A DNA stretch of 64,000 nucleotides, taken from NCBI RefSeq assembly GCF_018070565.1, contig NZ_JAGPXL010000034.1, positions 1 to 64,000 on the forward strand. Reading direction: 5' to 3'. Each line of letters begins with the position of its first letter. Within the stretch, counting starts at the first letter, position 1. The position numbers and the translations under genes were made by a program. Below are positions 32,829-40,777 of the stretch, piece by piece. The notes under the pieces are model-generated. The model had not been told where the DNA came from. It saw nothing but the letters and a program-made list of their open reading frames with translations, and did no database searches. The stretch comes from Streptomyces sp. B93 (lineage in GTDB: Bacteria; Actinomycetota; Actinomycetes; Streptomycetales; Streptomycetaceae).

Positions 32829-34032
32829 CGTGGCCTCCCCGGGTCAGCGCGCGGGCGGCGGTCTCGGCGGTCCCGGCCCGTTCGGCCAGCACCGCGAGCG
32901 CCAGCTGGAGGGCGTCCTGGAGGGTGTTGCGGGAGCGCAGGCGGCCCATGTCGATGCCCAGGTGGACCATGGACTGGGCGGTCTCCGGACGCACCCCGCT
33001 CATGATGCTGACCGTCCCCATCAGCGCCGCCGCCTGCACCGTCTTCAGCAGGTGCTGGGCGACCTGGGTGTCGATGGTGGGCACCCCGCTGATGTCCAGG
33101 ATGGCGACCTCGGCCTGCGTCTGGGCGATCTTCTCCAGCAGGCCCTCGGTGAGCCGGGTGGCCCGCAGCGTGTCGAGGGTGCCGATGATCGGCAGGGCGA
33201 GCACCTTGTCCCACACCTGGATCACCGGCGTCGACAGCTCCAGGATCTCGTCGCGCTGCCGCTGGAGCCGCTGCTCGGTCTCACGGCGCTCGGTGACGTC
33301 CCGGATCGCCGCCGCGACCAGCGTGCCCTCGGCCGTCTCGAGCGGGCTCAGGCTGATCTCGACGGGGAACTCGGTGCCGTTGCGCCGTACACCGGACAGT
33401 TGCAGTCCCACGCCCATCGGGCGTACCTGCGGGGCGCCCAGGAAGCCGTTGCGGTGTCCGACGTGGCGGTCGCGGTAGCGCGGCGGCACCAGCACCTCGA
33501 TCTCACGGCCGACCAACTCGGCGCGCTCGAAGCCGAACAGCGCCTCGGCCTGCCGGTTGACCAGCACGATCCGCCCGTCCTGGCCGACGATGACCATGGC
33601 GTCCGGGGCCGACTCCAGCAGGCCGTGGAACAGCGACTCGGCCCGCGCGCTCTCCGTCGCGTCCCGCAGCACCTCGACGAACCCGGTGACGGCGCCGCTC
33701 TCGTCCTCGACGGGCGTCAGGCTGCCCTGAGCGAGAAACCGCTCCCCGCTCTTGCGCACCCACCAGCCCTGGAACTCCCGCCGCCCGTGCTCCCGCACCG
33801 CCGCCAGTTCCTGCTCCGGCAGCCCGGCGGCACGGTCCTCCTCGGTCCGCAGCAGCGCCAGCGACCGCCCGACGACCTCACCCGCGGCGTAGCCCGTCAT
33901 CCTCTCGGCGGCGCGGCTCCAGCGGGCCACCTCGCCCTCGGGCCCCAGCTTGATCACGGCATGGTCGGTGATCGCGTCCAGCATCGCCTCTAGATCGCGC
34001 GAACCCTGCTCGCCTCCGGTCGGCATGGTCAT
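32821..34032 (-). CDS. rsbR: RsbR-like stressosome sensor: PAS-PAS-STAS
   Basis: A roughly 403-residue protein: PAS1 (about 15-125), PAS2 (about 140-255; VEISLSPLETAEGTLVAAAIRDVTERRETEQR ending), then a STAS domain (about 265-400) with the conserved IDTQVAQHL threonine and SGVRPETAQ threonine. The known RsbR N-terminus is a haem-like globin fold; here it is replaced by two PAS domains, so the sensed signal may be redox, light or a ligand. ATG at 34032 is chosen; another at 34026 and a much earlier start (34182) with a Gly/Pro-rich lead are less likely. Confidence 0.9.
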   Translation of the reverse strand: MTMPTGGEQGSRDLEAMLDAITDHAVIKLGPEGEVARWSRAAERMTGYAAGEVVGRSLALLRTEEDRAAGLPEQELAAVREHGRREFQGWWVRKSGERFLAQGSLTPVEDESGAVTGFVEVLRDATESARAESLFHGLLESAPDAMVIVGQDGRIVLVNRQAEALFGFERAELVGREIEVLVPPRYRDRHVGHRNGFLGAPQVRPMGVGLQLSGVRRNGTEFPVEISLSPLETAEGTLVAAAIRDVTERRETEQRLQRQRDEILELSTPVIQVWDKVLALPIIGTLDTLRATRLTEGLLEKIAQTQAEVAILDISGVPTIDTQVAQHLLKTVQAAALMGTVSIMSGVRPETAQSMVHLGIDMGRLRSRNTLQDALQLALAVLAERAGTAETAARALTRGGHGA

Positions 34033-34230
34033 GGCCCCGCTCGCCCTGCCTGTGTAGTCCGTCCCGCCCCGGGCGGCCCCACGGGCAACGCCGTAGCTCC
34101 CCGGCCCGCCGATGCTACCCGGGCCGCCCGCGCCGCTCCGGGGCGGTGGCGTGGGTCTGAATTCCTCGAATGGCGGATTCACCGGACGGCGGTGATTACG
34201 GAATTGCTTCCCGCATATGGCCCGAGAAGC
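34033..34230. other. Intergenic promoter region between rsbR and csp copy 3
   Basis: About 200 bases with no gene. The region up to 34180 can be read as an Arg/Pro/Gly-rich extension of RsbR, but codon use is not convincing. AT content rises near 34155-34220, in line with promoters for both directions. Confidence 0.45.
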
Positions 34231-34356
34231 GCGGTACGGTCGATGGCGACATCAGTCGCGGTTGTGGTTGCGAGACGTTTTCGGGCGGGTGATCATCACG
34301 GCGACCGGAGTGCGCACAGGGCGTGCTTCGTACAGCGTCCCGAGGGAGAAAGAAAT
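34231..34356 (+). promoter_or_regulatory. Conserved csp 5' leader (copy 3)
   Basis: Third copy of the leader, with GGTTGTGGTTGCGAGACG then GGGTGATCATCACGGCGAC. It has the same order as at 3515 and 19455, although this csp has no helicase after it. Confidence 0.6.
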
Positions 34357-34560
34357 ATGGCTTCCGGCACCGTGAAGTGGTTCAACTCGGAAAAGGGCTT
34401 CGGCTTCATCGCGCAGGACGGCGGTGGCGCCGACGTCTTCGCCCACTACTCCAACATCGCCACCCAGGGCTTCCGTGAGCTTCACGAGGGCCAGAAGGTG
34501 ACCTTCGACATCGGGCAGGGGCAGAAGGGCCCGACGGCCGAGAACATCCTGCCTGCCTGA
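34357..34560 (+). CDS. cspA: Cold shock protein, CspA family (copy 3)
   Basis: A 67-residue cold-shock domain protein, near identical to copies 1 and 2 (MASGTVKWFNSEKGFGFIAQ start; RNP1 and RNP2 intact). ATG at 34357 follows GAGGGAGAAAGAAAT. It is not followed by a helicase; instead a flavodoxin-fold reductase lies convergent. Its leader is conserved but its terminator differs, so the leader rather than the terminator is the common element of the three. Confidence 0.97.
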   Translation: MASGTVKWFNSEKGFGFIAQDGGGADVFAHYSNIATQGFRELHEGQKVTFDIGQGQKGPTAENILPA

Positions 34561-34583
34561 GCGCCGCATCGGCGTGTACGTGA

Positions 34584-34621
34584 CGAGCCGGGCCCGCGTC
34601 CTTGGACGCGGGCCCGGCTCA
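34584..34621. terminator. Hairpin terminator after csp copy 3
   Basis: A long perfect inverted repeat with arms beginning GAGCCGGGCCCGCGTCC and a TT centre. It sits between csp and the convergent gene ending at 34642, so it can serve both. Confidence 0.85.
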
Positions 34622-34641
34622 TCGGTTTCCGTTCCGGGGGC

Positions 34642-35379
34642 TCACCGGTGTTCCGGGTTCTCGTAGTCGCGGCGGCAGCCCGCGTCCCACGCCGTGCGCT
34701 GGTTTCCGTAGGCGGGGATGCCGCCGAGGTCCTTCAGGGCGCGCGCCAGATGGAGGAGGTTCCAGGTCATGAACGTGGCGTTGCGGTTGGTGAAGTCGTT
34801 GGCCGGGCCGCCCGAGTCCGGGTCGAGGTAGGAGGGGCCGGGTCCGGCCTCGCCGATCCAGCCCGCGTCGGCCTGGGGCGGGATGGTGTAGCCGAGGTGC
34901 TGGAGGCTGTAGAGGACGTTCATGGCGCAGTGTTTGACGCCGTCCTCGTTGCCGGTGATCAGGCAGCCGCCGACACGGCCGTAGTAGGCGTACTGTCCGG
35001 CCTCGTTGAGGAGGCTGGAGCAGGAGTACAGGCGTTCGATGACCCGTTTCATCACCGAGCTGTTGTCGCCGAGCCAGATGGGCCCGGCCAGCACCAGGAT
35101 GTCCGCCGCGAGGACCTGCCGGTACAGCTCGGGCCAGGCGTCGCTCGCCCAGCCGTGTTCCGTCATGTCCGGCCAGACGCCGGTGGCGATGTCGTGGTCC
35201 ACCGCCCGCAGGACGTCCACCCGCACACCCTGCGCGGACATGATCGTCGTACAGCGGTCGATCAGGCCCTGGGTGTGGCTGGTCTCCGGTGAGCGTTTCA
35301 GGGTGCAGTTGATCACCATGGCCCGCAGGTCGTCGTAGCGGGCGGGTGGTTCGTCGAGGGCGGGCGGCGGTGCGGTCAT
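34642..35379 (-). CDS. NADPH-dependent FMN reductase / flavodoxin-fold oxidoreductase
   Basis: A 245-residue flavoprotein-type reductase. Motifs: VINCTLKRSPETSHTQGLID (phosphate-binding loop), ILVLAGPIWLGDNSSVMKRVIERL, GGCLITGNEDGVKHCAMNVLYSLQHLGYTIPPQ. These are typical of the NADPH-dependent FMN reductase (flavodoxin-like) family, which reduces quinones or flavins. ATG at 35379. It is divergent from a secreted esterase gene. No operon partner. Confidence 0.93.
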   Translation of the reverse strand: MTAPPPALDEPPARYDDLRAMVINCTLKRSPETSHTQGLIDRCTTIMSAQGVRVDVLRAVDHDIATGVWPDMTEHGWASDAWPELYRQVLAADILVLAGPIWLGDNSSVMKRVIERLYSCSSLLNEAGQYAYYGRVGGCLITGNEDGVKHCAMNVLYSLQHLGYTIPPQADAGWIGEAGPGPSYLDPDSGGPANDFTNRNATFMTWNLLHLARALKDLGGIPAYGNQRTAWDAGCRRDYENPEHR

Positions 35380-35488
35380 ACGGGTCCTCCCGGGCCGGGT
35401 CCGTTCCGTACTCAGCATGCGGGCCGGTCCGGACGCCCACCACGGCAGCGCCTCCGAACGGATCCCCGGCGCCACCGTCGTATGCGGT

Positions 35489-35510
35489 CTTCGCCGGTTG
35501 TTCATCCGGA
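35489..35510 (+). promoter_or_regulatory. Possible PHO box upstream of the phytase-type esterase
   Basis: Two adjacent 11-base units, CTTCGCCGGTT and GTTCATCCGGA. The second matches the Streptomyces PhoP consensus GTTCAYCCGGC at 10 of 11 positions, the first only about 6 of 11. It lies 40 bases before the start codon. Confidence 0.35.
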
Positions 35511-35550
35511 CGCAGCGTCCGCGTCCGGCGACGAATGCGACCATCCGGCG

Positions 35551-37881
35551 ATGTTCCAGAAAAGAACCCATACCTCGCTCGCGGCCCTCGCCGTGAGTGC
35601 GACCGTGGCCGCCGGGACGCTGGCCGGCGCGGGTGCCGCCGGTGCCGGGCAGGCCCACCGGGGGCAGCCCGTCGCCTTCGAACGCACCGCCACCTACCCG
35701 GTCTTCCAGAACCGTCCGGCCGGGGAGGACCCGGCCACCGAGACCGTCGCGGAGATATCGGCGGTCAGCGAGGACGGGCGCACCCTCGTCCACACCGACG
35801 CCGCCGCCCGGCGCATCGGCTTCCTCGACATCAGCGACCCCGGCGCGCCGCGCGGCCTCGGCACGCTGTCGCTGGCCCGGCTCGGGGACGCCGAGGACGA
35901 GCCGACCTCGGTGTCGGTGGTGGGGCGGTACGTCCTGGTCGTCGTGAACACCAGCGCCTCCCCCACCGAGCCGTCCGGACGGCTCGACGTCATCTCGCTG
36001 CGCGACCGGGAGCGGGTGGCGAGCCTCGACCTCGGTGGCCAGCCCGACTCCATCGTGGTCAGCAAGGACAAGCGGTACGCCGCCGTCGCCATCGAGAACG
36101 AGCGCGACGAGGACGCCACCCCGCCCGGCGGGAAGAAGGGCGATCTGCCGCAGGCCCCGGCCGGTTTCGTGCAGATCATCGACCTCGGGGCCGCCGCGGC
36201 CCCCGCCAAGTGGCGTGTCCGTACGGTCCCGCTGACCAACGCCGACGGCAGCGCGCTGCCGGTCCTGGCCGACGCGGGGATCACCGAGCCGACCGATCCG
36301 GAGCCGGAGTACGTCTCCGTCAACGGCCGCAACCAGCTCGCGCTGACGCTCCAGGAGAACAACGGCGTCGTCCTCATCGACCTGCCGACCGGCCGGATCA
36401 CCAAGGCGTTCAGCGCCGGTACGGCGACCGTGGACGGCGTCGACACCGTCGAGGACGGCACCATCGACCTCACCGGCTCGATCACCGGCGTACCGCGCGA
36501 ACCCGACGCGCTGGGCTGGATCGACGACCGCTATCTGGCGACCGCCAACGAGGGCGACTGGCGCGGCGGCACCCGCGGCTGGTCGGTGTTCGACAGCCGC
36601 ACGGGGAAGGTGGTCTGGGACGCGGGCAACAGCTTCGAGCGGATCGCCGTCAGCCACGGGCTGTACGACGACGACCGCTCCGAGAACAAGGGCACCGAGC
36701 CGGAGGGCCTGGCGATCGCCGAGTACGACGGTGTCCGGTACGCCTTCGTCGGCTCCGAGCGCGGCAACTTCGTCGCCGTCTACGACATCACCCGGCCCAC
36801 CCGCCCGGTCTTCCGCCAGGTGCTGCCCACCACCAACGGGCCCGAGGGCCTGCTGCCGATCCCGTCGCGCGGTCTGCTCGCGGTCTCCAGCGAGGAGGAC
36901 GACGCGGCGGCGGGCGTGCGCGCCTCGGTGAGCCTGTTCCGCCTGGGCGAGGGCAGGGCGGCGGCGCGGTTCCCGGGCATCGTCTCGGCGACGGACGCCA
37001 CCGGCGCCCCGATCGGCTGGGGAGCCCTCGGCGCCCTGTCGGCCGTACCGGGCCGCCCGCACCACCTCTACACCGTCACCGACGCGGCCTACTCCCCCAC
37101 CAGGATCCTGACCGTCGACACGGCCCGGCGGCCCGCGCTCATCACCCGGGCGCTGACCGTCAAGGACGCGTCCGGACAGCCCGTCGGCTACGACGCGGAG
37201 GGCATCGCGGCACGGCCGCACGGCGGCGGCTACTGGCTCGCCGTCGAGGGTAAGACGGGCGCGGGCAACCAGCTGGTCCGGCTCGACCGGGAGGGCGTGA
37301 CCCGGCAGACCGTCCCGCTCCCCGCCGACATCGCCGCGAACCTCGGCGGCCAGGGCTTCGAGGGCGTCACCGCCACCACCGACGCGCGCGGCCGGGAGAT
37401 CGTCTGGGCCACCCTCCAGCGTCCGGCCGCGAACGACCCGGCGGGCGTCGTCCGCATCGGCCGCTACGACGTCGGATCCGGCACCTGGAGCTGGTACGGC
37501 TACCGCCTCGACACCACCAGCACGCCCGGCGACTGGATCGGCCTCTCCGAGATCACCGTCGTCGGCGACAGGCTGGCGGTCGTCGAACGCGACAAGCTGA
37601 ACGGCCCCGCCGCCCGCGTCAAGCGCGTCTACACGGTCGCCCTGCCGACGTCCGCCGCCGCGCCGGACACCCTGCCCGTCCTGCCCAAGAGGCTCGCGTA
37701 CGACGTCCTGCCCGAGCTGCGCGCCACCCACGGCTGGACGCAGGAGAAGCTGGAGGGGCTGGCCGTGGCCGGGAACGGCGAGGTCTACGCCGTCACCGAC
37801 AACGACGCCCTGGACGACGCGACCGGGGAGACGGTCTTCCTGGACCTCGGCTCCAGCCGGAAGGTCTTCGGCCGCAAGTAG
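35551..37881 (+). CDS. Secreted esterase-like phytase-family protein
   Basis: A 776-residue secreted protein. Signal peptide about 1-33 (SLAALAVSATVAAGTLAGAGAAGAG). The rest is a beta-propeller rich in PDSIVVSKDKRYAAVAIENE-type blades; the last third carries the esterase-like phytase motif (SPTRILTVD, GYDAEGIAARPHGG, VERDKLNGP, KLEGLAV). Such proteins hydrolyse phosphate esters and are often induced by phosphate starvation, in line with the possible PHO box. ATG at 35551; the upstream frame to 35482 is unlikely because its codons are unbiased. Confidence 0.92.
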   Translation: MFQKRTHTSLAALAVSATVAAGTLAGAGAAGAGQAHRGQPVAFERTATYPVFQNRPAGEDPATETVAEISAVSEDGRTLVHTDAAARRIGFLDISDPGAPRGLGTLSLARLGDAEDEPTSVSVVGRYVLVVVNTSASPTEPSGRLDVISLRDRERVASLDLGGQPDSIVVSKDKRYAAVAIENERDEDATPPGGKKGDLPQAPAGFVQIIDLGAAAAPAKWRVRTVPLTNADGSALPVLADAGITEPTDPEPEYVSVNGRNQLALTLQENNGVVLIDLPTGRITKAFSAGTATVDGVDTVEDGTIDLTGSITGVPREPDALGWIDDRYLATANEGDWRGGTRGWSVFDSRTGKVVWDAGNSFERIAVSHGLYDDDRSENKGTEPEGLAIAEYDGVRYAFVGSERGNFVAVYDITRPTRPVFRQVLPTTNGPEGLLPIPSRGLLAVSSEEDDAAAGVRASVSLFRLGEGRAAARFPGIVSATDATGAPIGWGALGALSAVPGRPHHLYTVTDAAYSPTRILTVDTARRPALITRALTVKDASGQPVGYDAEGIAARPHGGGYWLAVEGKTGAGNQLVRLDREGVTRQTVPLPADIAANLGGQGFEGVTATTDARGREIVWATLQRPAANDPAGVVRIGRYDVGSGTWSWYGYRLDTTSTPGDWIGLSEITVVGDRLAVVERDKLNGPAARVKRVYTVALPTSAAAPDTLPVLPKRLAYDVLPELRATHGWTQEKLEGLAVAGNGEVYAVTDNDALDDATGETVFLDLGSSRKVFGRK

Positions 37882-37925
37882 CCCCCGGCACGGGGACGGT
37901 GGCACTGCGACCGCGGCCGTGCGGT

Positions 37926-39140
37926 TCAGCGCCACGCCCCCGACAGGGTCCGCACGGCGACGGCGGTCAGCACGCGTACGCCGTGCGTGGAGCCGGGGTC
38001 GATGCCGGTCAGTTCGCGCACCCGGCGCAGGCGGTAGTCCAGGGTGCGGGGGTGGACGTTGAGGGCGGCGGCCGTGGCGCCGCGGTTCATGTCGTGGCCG
38101 TAGTACGCGTCGAGGGTGACGAGGAGGTCGGGGCCGGGTTCGAGGTGCCGGGCCAGGGTGCGCAGCCAGTGGTCGGTGGACGGCACGTCGGCGACGGCGA
38201 GTTCCACGAAGACGTCGGCGAAGGTGTACGGCCGCACTGCCGCCGAGGCCCGCCGCAGCGGGGCCGCCCTGCTGATCCGCCGGGCCCGGTCGAGCGCGTC
38301 GGCCAGTCGGGCGCGCGGGGCGGGGGCGGTGCCCGCCGCGCAGGGGCGGCCGACGGCGAGGGCGAGGTCGTGGAGGAGGGCGGGGGCGGACTCCGGTATC
38401 TCGTCGGGGTCGGCGGGCGGCCGTGCGGCGTCGCCCGTGGTCGGCAGCAGGGCGACCAGTTCGCCGCCCCCGTCGTCCGCCGGGCACCACATGACGGGCA
38501 CCTGGTGGGCCTTCACCAGCGCCTCGGTCTCGCTCTCCAGGTCGCGGTCGTCGAGGGGGTGAGCGGGCACCCGGACCACGGTCACCGCGTAGTGGTCGGC
38601 GAGGTCCATCTCCACCAGCCGGGCCAGCTCGGCCGCCGCCGGGTCGTCGCAGAGCAGGGCCCTCGTCAGCAGGGCGACCTGGGCGACGTACGGCATCCGG
38701 CGTCTCAGGACGGTCAGGAAGCCGCGGCGGTAGGCGCCGATGCCGCGTTCGCCCTGGGCGGTGAACCAGGCCATGATCCGCATGAGTTCGTCGATGCCGC
38801 CACCGCGCTGGGTCTCCGCCGCCTCGTTCAGCTCGCGCAGCATCAGCGCGGTGTGCACGCGCAGGATGCGGCGCGGGGAGGCGGCGGACATCCCGGCGTC
38901 CGAGCGTGCCGCGCCCATGGACGTGATGTGGGCGAGGTCGTCGTCGGTCAGCGAGGCGCCGTCCGGGGCCAGTTCGACCGTGCGGCGCCTGAGCCACCGC
39001 GCGTACTCCAGGGTCTCGGCCCTGGCCCTGGAGTTGATGTCCAGGAACGCGAACTCGGGGATCTCGCGCACATAGGTGTCGACCTCCCGACGCGCGTTCG
39101 CCGCCTCCTGCCGGGCCAGTTCGGCGAAAAGGCTACTCAT
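37926..39140 (-). CDS. PucR/CdaR-family transcriptional regulator
   Basis: A 404-residue regulator. The C-terminal 60 residues carry the PucR-type HTH (GATAAALNVHPRTLDYRLRRVRELTG), a helix-turn-helix of this family. The middle (about 150-330) is a GGDEF-like fold found in CdaR regulators, and the N-terminus (1-150) is helical, Glu/Arg-rich. These proteins often control the catabolism of purines or sugar acids, so a nearby divergent gene may be a target; the neighbour is a secreted DUF4394 protein. ATG at 39140. Confidence 0.9.
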   Translation of the reverse strand: MSSLFAELARQEAANARREVDTYVREIPEFAFLDINSRARAETLEYARWLRRRTVELAPDGASLTDDDLAHITSMGAARSDAGMSAASPRRILRVHTALMLRELNEAAETQRGGGIDELMRIMAWFTAQGERGIGAYRRGFLTVLRRRMPYVAQVALLTRALLCDDPAAAELARLVEMDLADHYAVTVVRVPAHPLDDRDLESETEALVKAHQVPVMWCPADDGGGELVALLPTTGDAARPPADPDEIPESAPALLHDLALAVGRPCAAGTAPAPRARLADALDRARRISRAAPLRRASAAVRPYTFADVFVELAVADVPSTDHWLRTLARHLEPGPDLLVTLDAYYGHDMNRGATAAALNVHPRTLDYRLRRVRELTGIDPGSTHGVRVLTAVAVRTLSGAWR

Positions 39141-39405
39141 GGGCGCGAGCATGTCAGCAGGTTCCGGAGGGTGCACAGATGAAAACCGGACGGCTGGTTA
39201 TCACTCCGGGTGAATCGATGGAGGTTGTGGGGGCCGCGTATTTGTCATCCTGCGCAAACTTCCCGGACCAGCACCTTCCGGTCGGCCGATTCGCTTGTAG
39301 GCCCCCTACTGCCTGGGCTTAATGGATTCCGCCCGGCCACCCCAAGGGCCGCTCCGGCATTCACGCCAGTAAATGACCAGCAGTCGAAACGGGAGGAAAG
39401 CGACG
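39141..39405. other. Intergenic region between the PucR-type regulator and the DUF4394 gene
   Basis: 265 bases, divergent promoters expected. A small inverted repeat GTAGG-CCC-CCTAC lies at about 39297-39309. No gene is evident. Confidence 0.4.
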
Positions 39406-40281
39406 ATGAAAGCAGGGCTCAGGAAGAGAGCCGCGGCGACGGCCGCCGTCATGTCCGCGGTGACCGCGCTCCTGGTGAGCACCCCCGGCTCCAGCTCGGC
39501 CGCCCCCACCGCCGTACCCAGCCTGCGGGCGTACGGGATCACCGGCGACGGCACCCTGATGGCCACCTTCACCACCGACCGGCCCCAGGTGCTCGACTGG
39601 GTCCGGGAGGTCGTCGGGCTCTCCGGCGACACCAGGCTGGTCGGCATCGACCACCGGCCGCGCAACGGCCTGATGTACGGCCTCGGCGACAAGGGCGGCA
39701 TCTACACCATCAAGACCCCTCCGGCCACCACCGACGTCGTCGTCACCAAGGTCTCCCAGCTCCAGGTGGCGCTCTACGGCACCACCTTCGACATCGACTT
39801 CAACCCGGCGGCCGACCGGCTGCGCGTGATCAGCAACAACGGCCAGAACCTGCGGCACAACGTCGACGACCACACCACGGTCACCGACGGCGCGCTGAAC
39901 ATCCCGCCCGCGACCACCGCTGCCCTGGGCGTCACCGCCGCCGGGTACACCAACAACGACGCGGTCGGCTCCACCGCCACCACCCTGGTCGACATCGACA
40001 CCCACAACGACCAGGTCGTCCTCCAGTCGCCGCCGAACGCGGGCAGCCTGGTGGCCACCGGTCTGCTCGGCTTCGACGCGAACCTCGACGCGGGGCTGGA
40101 CATCTTCAGCACGGTGACCAACGGCAGGACGACCGCGAACGACGCCTTCGCCTCGCTCACCGCGTACGGCGCCAGCACCCCGTCGCTCTACAGCCTCAAC
40201 ATCCTCACCGGCGAGCCGACCGCGATCGGCCGGTTCCCGCTGAACATCACGGACATAGCCATCACCACCAGCGGCTACTGA
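39406..40281 (+). CDS. Secreted DUF4394 protein
   Basis: A 291-residue secreted protein. Signal peptide about 1-33 (RAAATAAVMSAVTALLVSTPGSSSA). Residues 40-291 form a beta-propeller-like DUF4394 domain: GLMYGLGDKGGIYTI, TFDIDFNPAADRLRVISNNGQNLR, GAGYTNN and SLYSLNILTGE. The domain is found in secreted proteins of many bacteria; function unknown. ATG at 39406 with GGGAGGAAAG upstream. It is divergent from a PucR/CdaR regulator. The neighbouring ctaD operon is convergent with its 3' end. Confidence 0.92.
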   Translation: MKAGLRKRAAATAAVMSAVTALLVSTPGSSSAAPTAVPSLRAYGITGDGTLMATFTTDRPQVLDWVREVVGLSGDTRLVGIDHRPRNGLMYGLGDKGGIYTIKTPPATTDVVVTKVSQLQVALYGTTFDIDFNPAADRLRVISNNGQNLRHNVDDHTTVTDGALNIPPATTAALGVTAAGYTNNDAVGSTATTLVDIDTHNDQVVLQSPPNAGSLVATGLLGFDANLDAGLDIFSTVTNGRTTANDAFASLTAYGASTPSLYSLNILTGEPTAIGRFPLNITDIAITTSGY

Positions 40282-40325
40282 CCAGCCCACCGGGTCCCGG
40301 CTCTGGGCGCCGGGGCCCGGTGGCG

Positions 40326-40775
40326 TCAGCGGACGGCGAGGAAGTCCCCGGCACCGGTCGTCGTCAGCAGGAGGGTCACGGTCGTCACGGCGGTGACCAG
40401 GGTGACCGCGAGGACCGCCGCGAAGGTGGCCCGGGAGTGGTCGGCCACCGGGCGGTCCGCCACCAGCTGGGCCCATTCACGGGCCGTCTCCCGGGCCGTA
40501 CGGCGGTGCTGGACCGTCGCCTGGAGCCCGAGGGCGGCCGTGGCGACCGCGCCCGCCCCGGCCACCGCGCCCGGCACCCACCAGTCGTCGACCAGCAGCA
40601 GCAGTACGACCACCAGGGCGGCCGTACTCCAGCCGCTGACGCACGCCGCCGCGGACGTCCGGCGGGCCATCGTGCGGTCCGCTCCCGCGCGCAGGTCGGC
40701 CAGGGCGGGGACGTACCAGACGGAACCGGCGAGGGTCACGACCGTGAGGCCCAGGGCCAGGACGGGGTGGGCCAC
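40326..40775 (-). CDS. Membrane protein downstream of ctaD
   Basis: A 149-residue membrane protein with about four hydrophobic segments. GTG at 40775 lies 2 bases after the ctaD stop, so translation is coupled. The C-terminus is hydrophobic (VTAVTTVTLLLTTT). It could be an assembly factor or an accessory subunit, but no family was recognised. It is the last gene of a ctaD operon. Confidence 0.75.
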   Translation of the reverse strand: MAHPVLALGLTVVTLAGSVWYVPALADLRAGADRTMARRTSAAACVSGWSTAALVVVLLLLVDDWWVPGAVAGAGAVATAALGLQATVQHRRTARETAREWAQLVADRPVADHSRATFAAVLAVTLVTAVTTVTLLLTTTGAGDFLAVR

Positions 40776-40777
40776 GG

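Noticed and set aside
34642..38997. A 1451-codon minus frame covering the phytase and regulator genes
   Set aside because: Only its last 246 codons (34642-35379) match a known fold; the remainder is a shadow of plus-strand coding sequence.
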